DNA from: Muricauda sp. MAR_2010_75
GTDB lineage: Bacteria; Bacteroidota; Bacteroidia; Flavobacteriales; Flavobacteriaceae
Length of the DNA: 64,000 bases
Direction of reading: 5' to 3'
Assembly (NCBI RefSeq): GCF_000745185.1
Contig: NZ_JQNJ01000001.1
Location: 3,392,501 to 3,456,500 of the forward strand
Position 1 is the stretch's first letter, and each line of letters starts with the position of its first letter. Of the stretch, positions 63,882-64,000 are shown one piece after another. The translations under genes and the position numbers were made by a program. The notes below the pieces were generated by a model. It was not told where the DNA came from. It did no database searches and saw only the letters and a program-made list of their open reading frames with translations.

Positions 63882-64000
63882 ATGATCAATTTTAATGGAT
63901 CGCTGTTTTCAGAAGATAAGGAAGTATTGACCCATGCCAATAGAGGGTTAAAATACGGGGATGCTCTTTTTGAAACGCTTCGGTGTGTAAACGGTACCCT
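63882..64000 (+). CDS. Class IV aminotransferase, N-terminal fragment (cut by window edge)
   Basis: The first 39 codons begin MINFNGSLF and contain THANRGLKYGDALFETLR, the signature N-terminal segment of PLP fold-type IV enzymes (branched-chain aminotransferase, aminodeoxychorismate lyase, D-amino acid aminotransferase). The substrate cannot be told from this part. The terminator hairpin lies directly before its start, leaving no room for a promoter after it, so it may be expressed by read-through. Confidence 0.82.
   Translation, partial: MINFNGSLFSEDKEVLTHANRGLKYGDALFETLRCVNGT

Noticed and set aside
1..64000. Insertion sequences, integrases, phage genes or attachment sites
   Set aside because: None recognised in any frame; the only tRNA has no adjacent integrase or repeated 3' end.

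Overview
This window reads as chromosomal DNA of a marine Flavobacteriaceae (Bacteroidota), most like the Muricauda/Allomuricauda/Flagellimonas group. The evidence is the gliding genes gldF-gldG, two giant secreted proteins with C-terminal type IX secretion (T9SS) sorting domains, promoters of the Bacteroidota form TTG-N17-23-TAnnTTTG, weak or absent Shine-Dalgarno sequences, and low-to-moderate GC. The genus is inferred from style, not proven.

Region 1 (1-22315) is a large exopolysaccharide or capsule locus of the Wzx/Wzy type. A leftward operon (9368 down to 1) holds the flippase, polymerase, three GT-B glycosyltransferases, the PglC-like initiating sugar-phosphate transferase, a short-chain dehydrogenase, a GT-A glycosyltransferase and the start of a probable ATP-grasp protein. 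A rightward pair follows: a secreted PL1-like beta-helix lipoprotein with a DNRLRE domain, and a sulfotransferase. A leftward pair makes UDP-glucuronate and epimerises it to UDP-galacturonate. A rightward operon behind a clear TAnnTTTG promoter (16056-22315) holds a PLP sugar aminotransferase, a UDP-GlcNAc 4,6-dehydratase, the export lipoprotein Wza and the tyrosine kinase Wzc. Together they predict a polymer built on a 4-amino-4,6-dideoxy-HexNAc lipid-linked sugar, with uronic acid and possibly sulfate, plus a lyase able to trim it.

Region 2 (22563-40830) is dominated by two paralogous giant cell-surface genes of about 2994 and 2704 codons. They flank cpsB, the PHP-type phosphatase that is the expected partner of Wzc. 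Both giants have a sugar-dehydrogenase-like propeller, a calcium-binding TSP3 stretch, a lectin-like domain, two malectin domains, putative Ig domains, a Kelch propeller and a T9SS tail. The first ends in seven PKD domains. The second has one PKD domain and a block of near-identical, GC-richer repeats (three jelly-roll-like and three InlB-like units). Their position suggests matrix lectins or adhesins acting with the polysaccharide made next door.

Region 3 (41020-47601) is regulatory: an OmpR-type two-component pair preceded by 11-bp-spaced direct repeats, then a cytoplasmic histidine kinase and an NtrC-type sigma-54 activator. Directly after the activator lie two GGGTAA palindromic sites and a near-consensus sigma-54 promoter, which should drive a Gre/Rnk-like gene and perhaps a small secreted protein.

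Region 4 (47604-64000) is mostly housekeeping: mnmE, dnaN, gldG-gldF, a SAM hydroxide adenosyltransferase, phoH, purC, a DUF4212/sodium symporter pair with acetyl-CoA synthetase, tRNA-Met, and a truncated class IV aminotransferase at the right edge. Two unusual proteins sit here: a lipoprotein with the Cys and Gln/Trp motifs of thioester adhesin domains (50528-51601), and a secreted fusion of a carboxypeptidase-regulatory fold with a zinc-ribbon-like tail (55428-55928).
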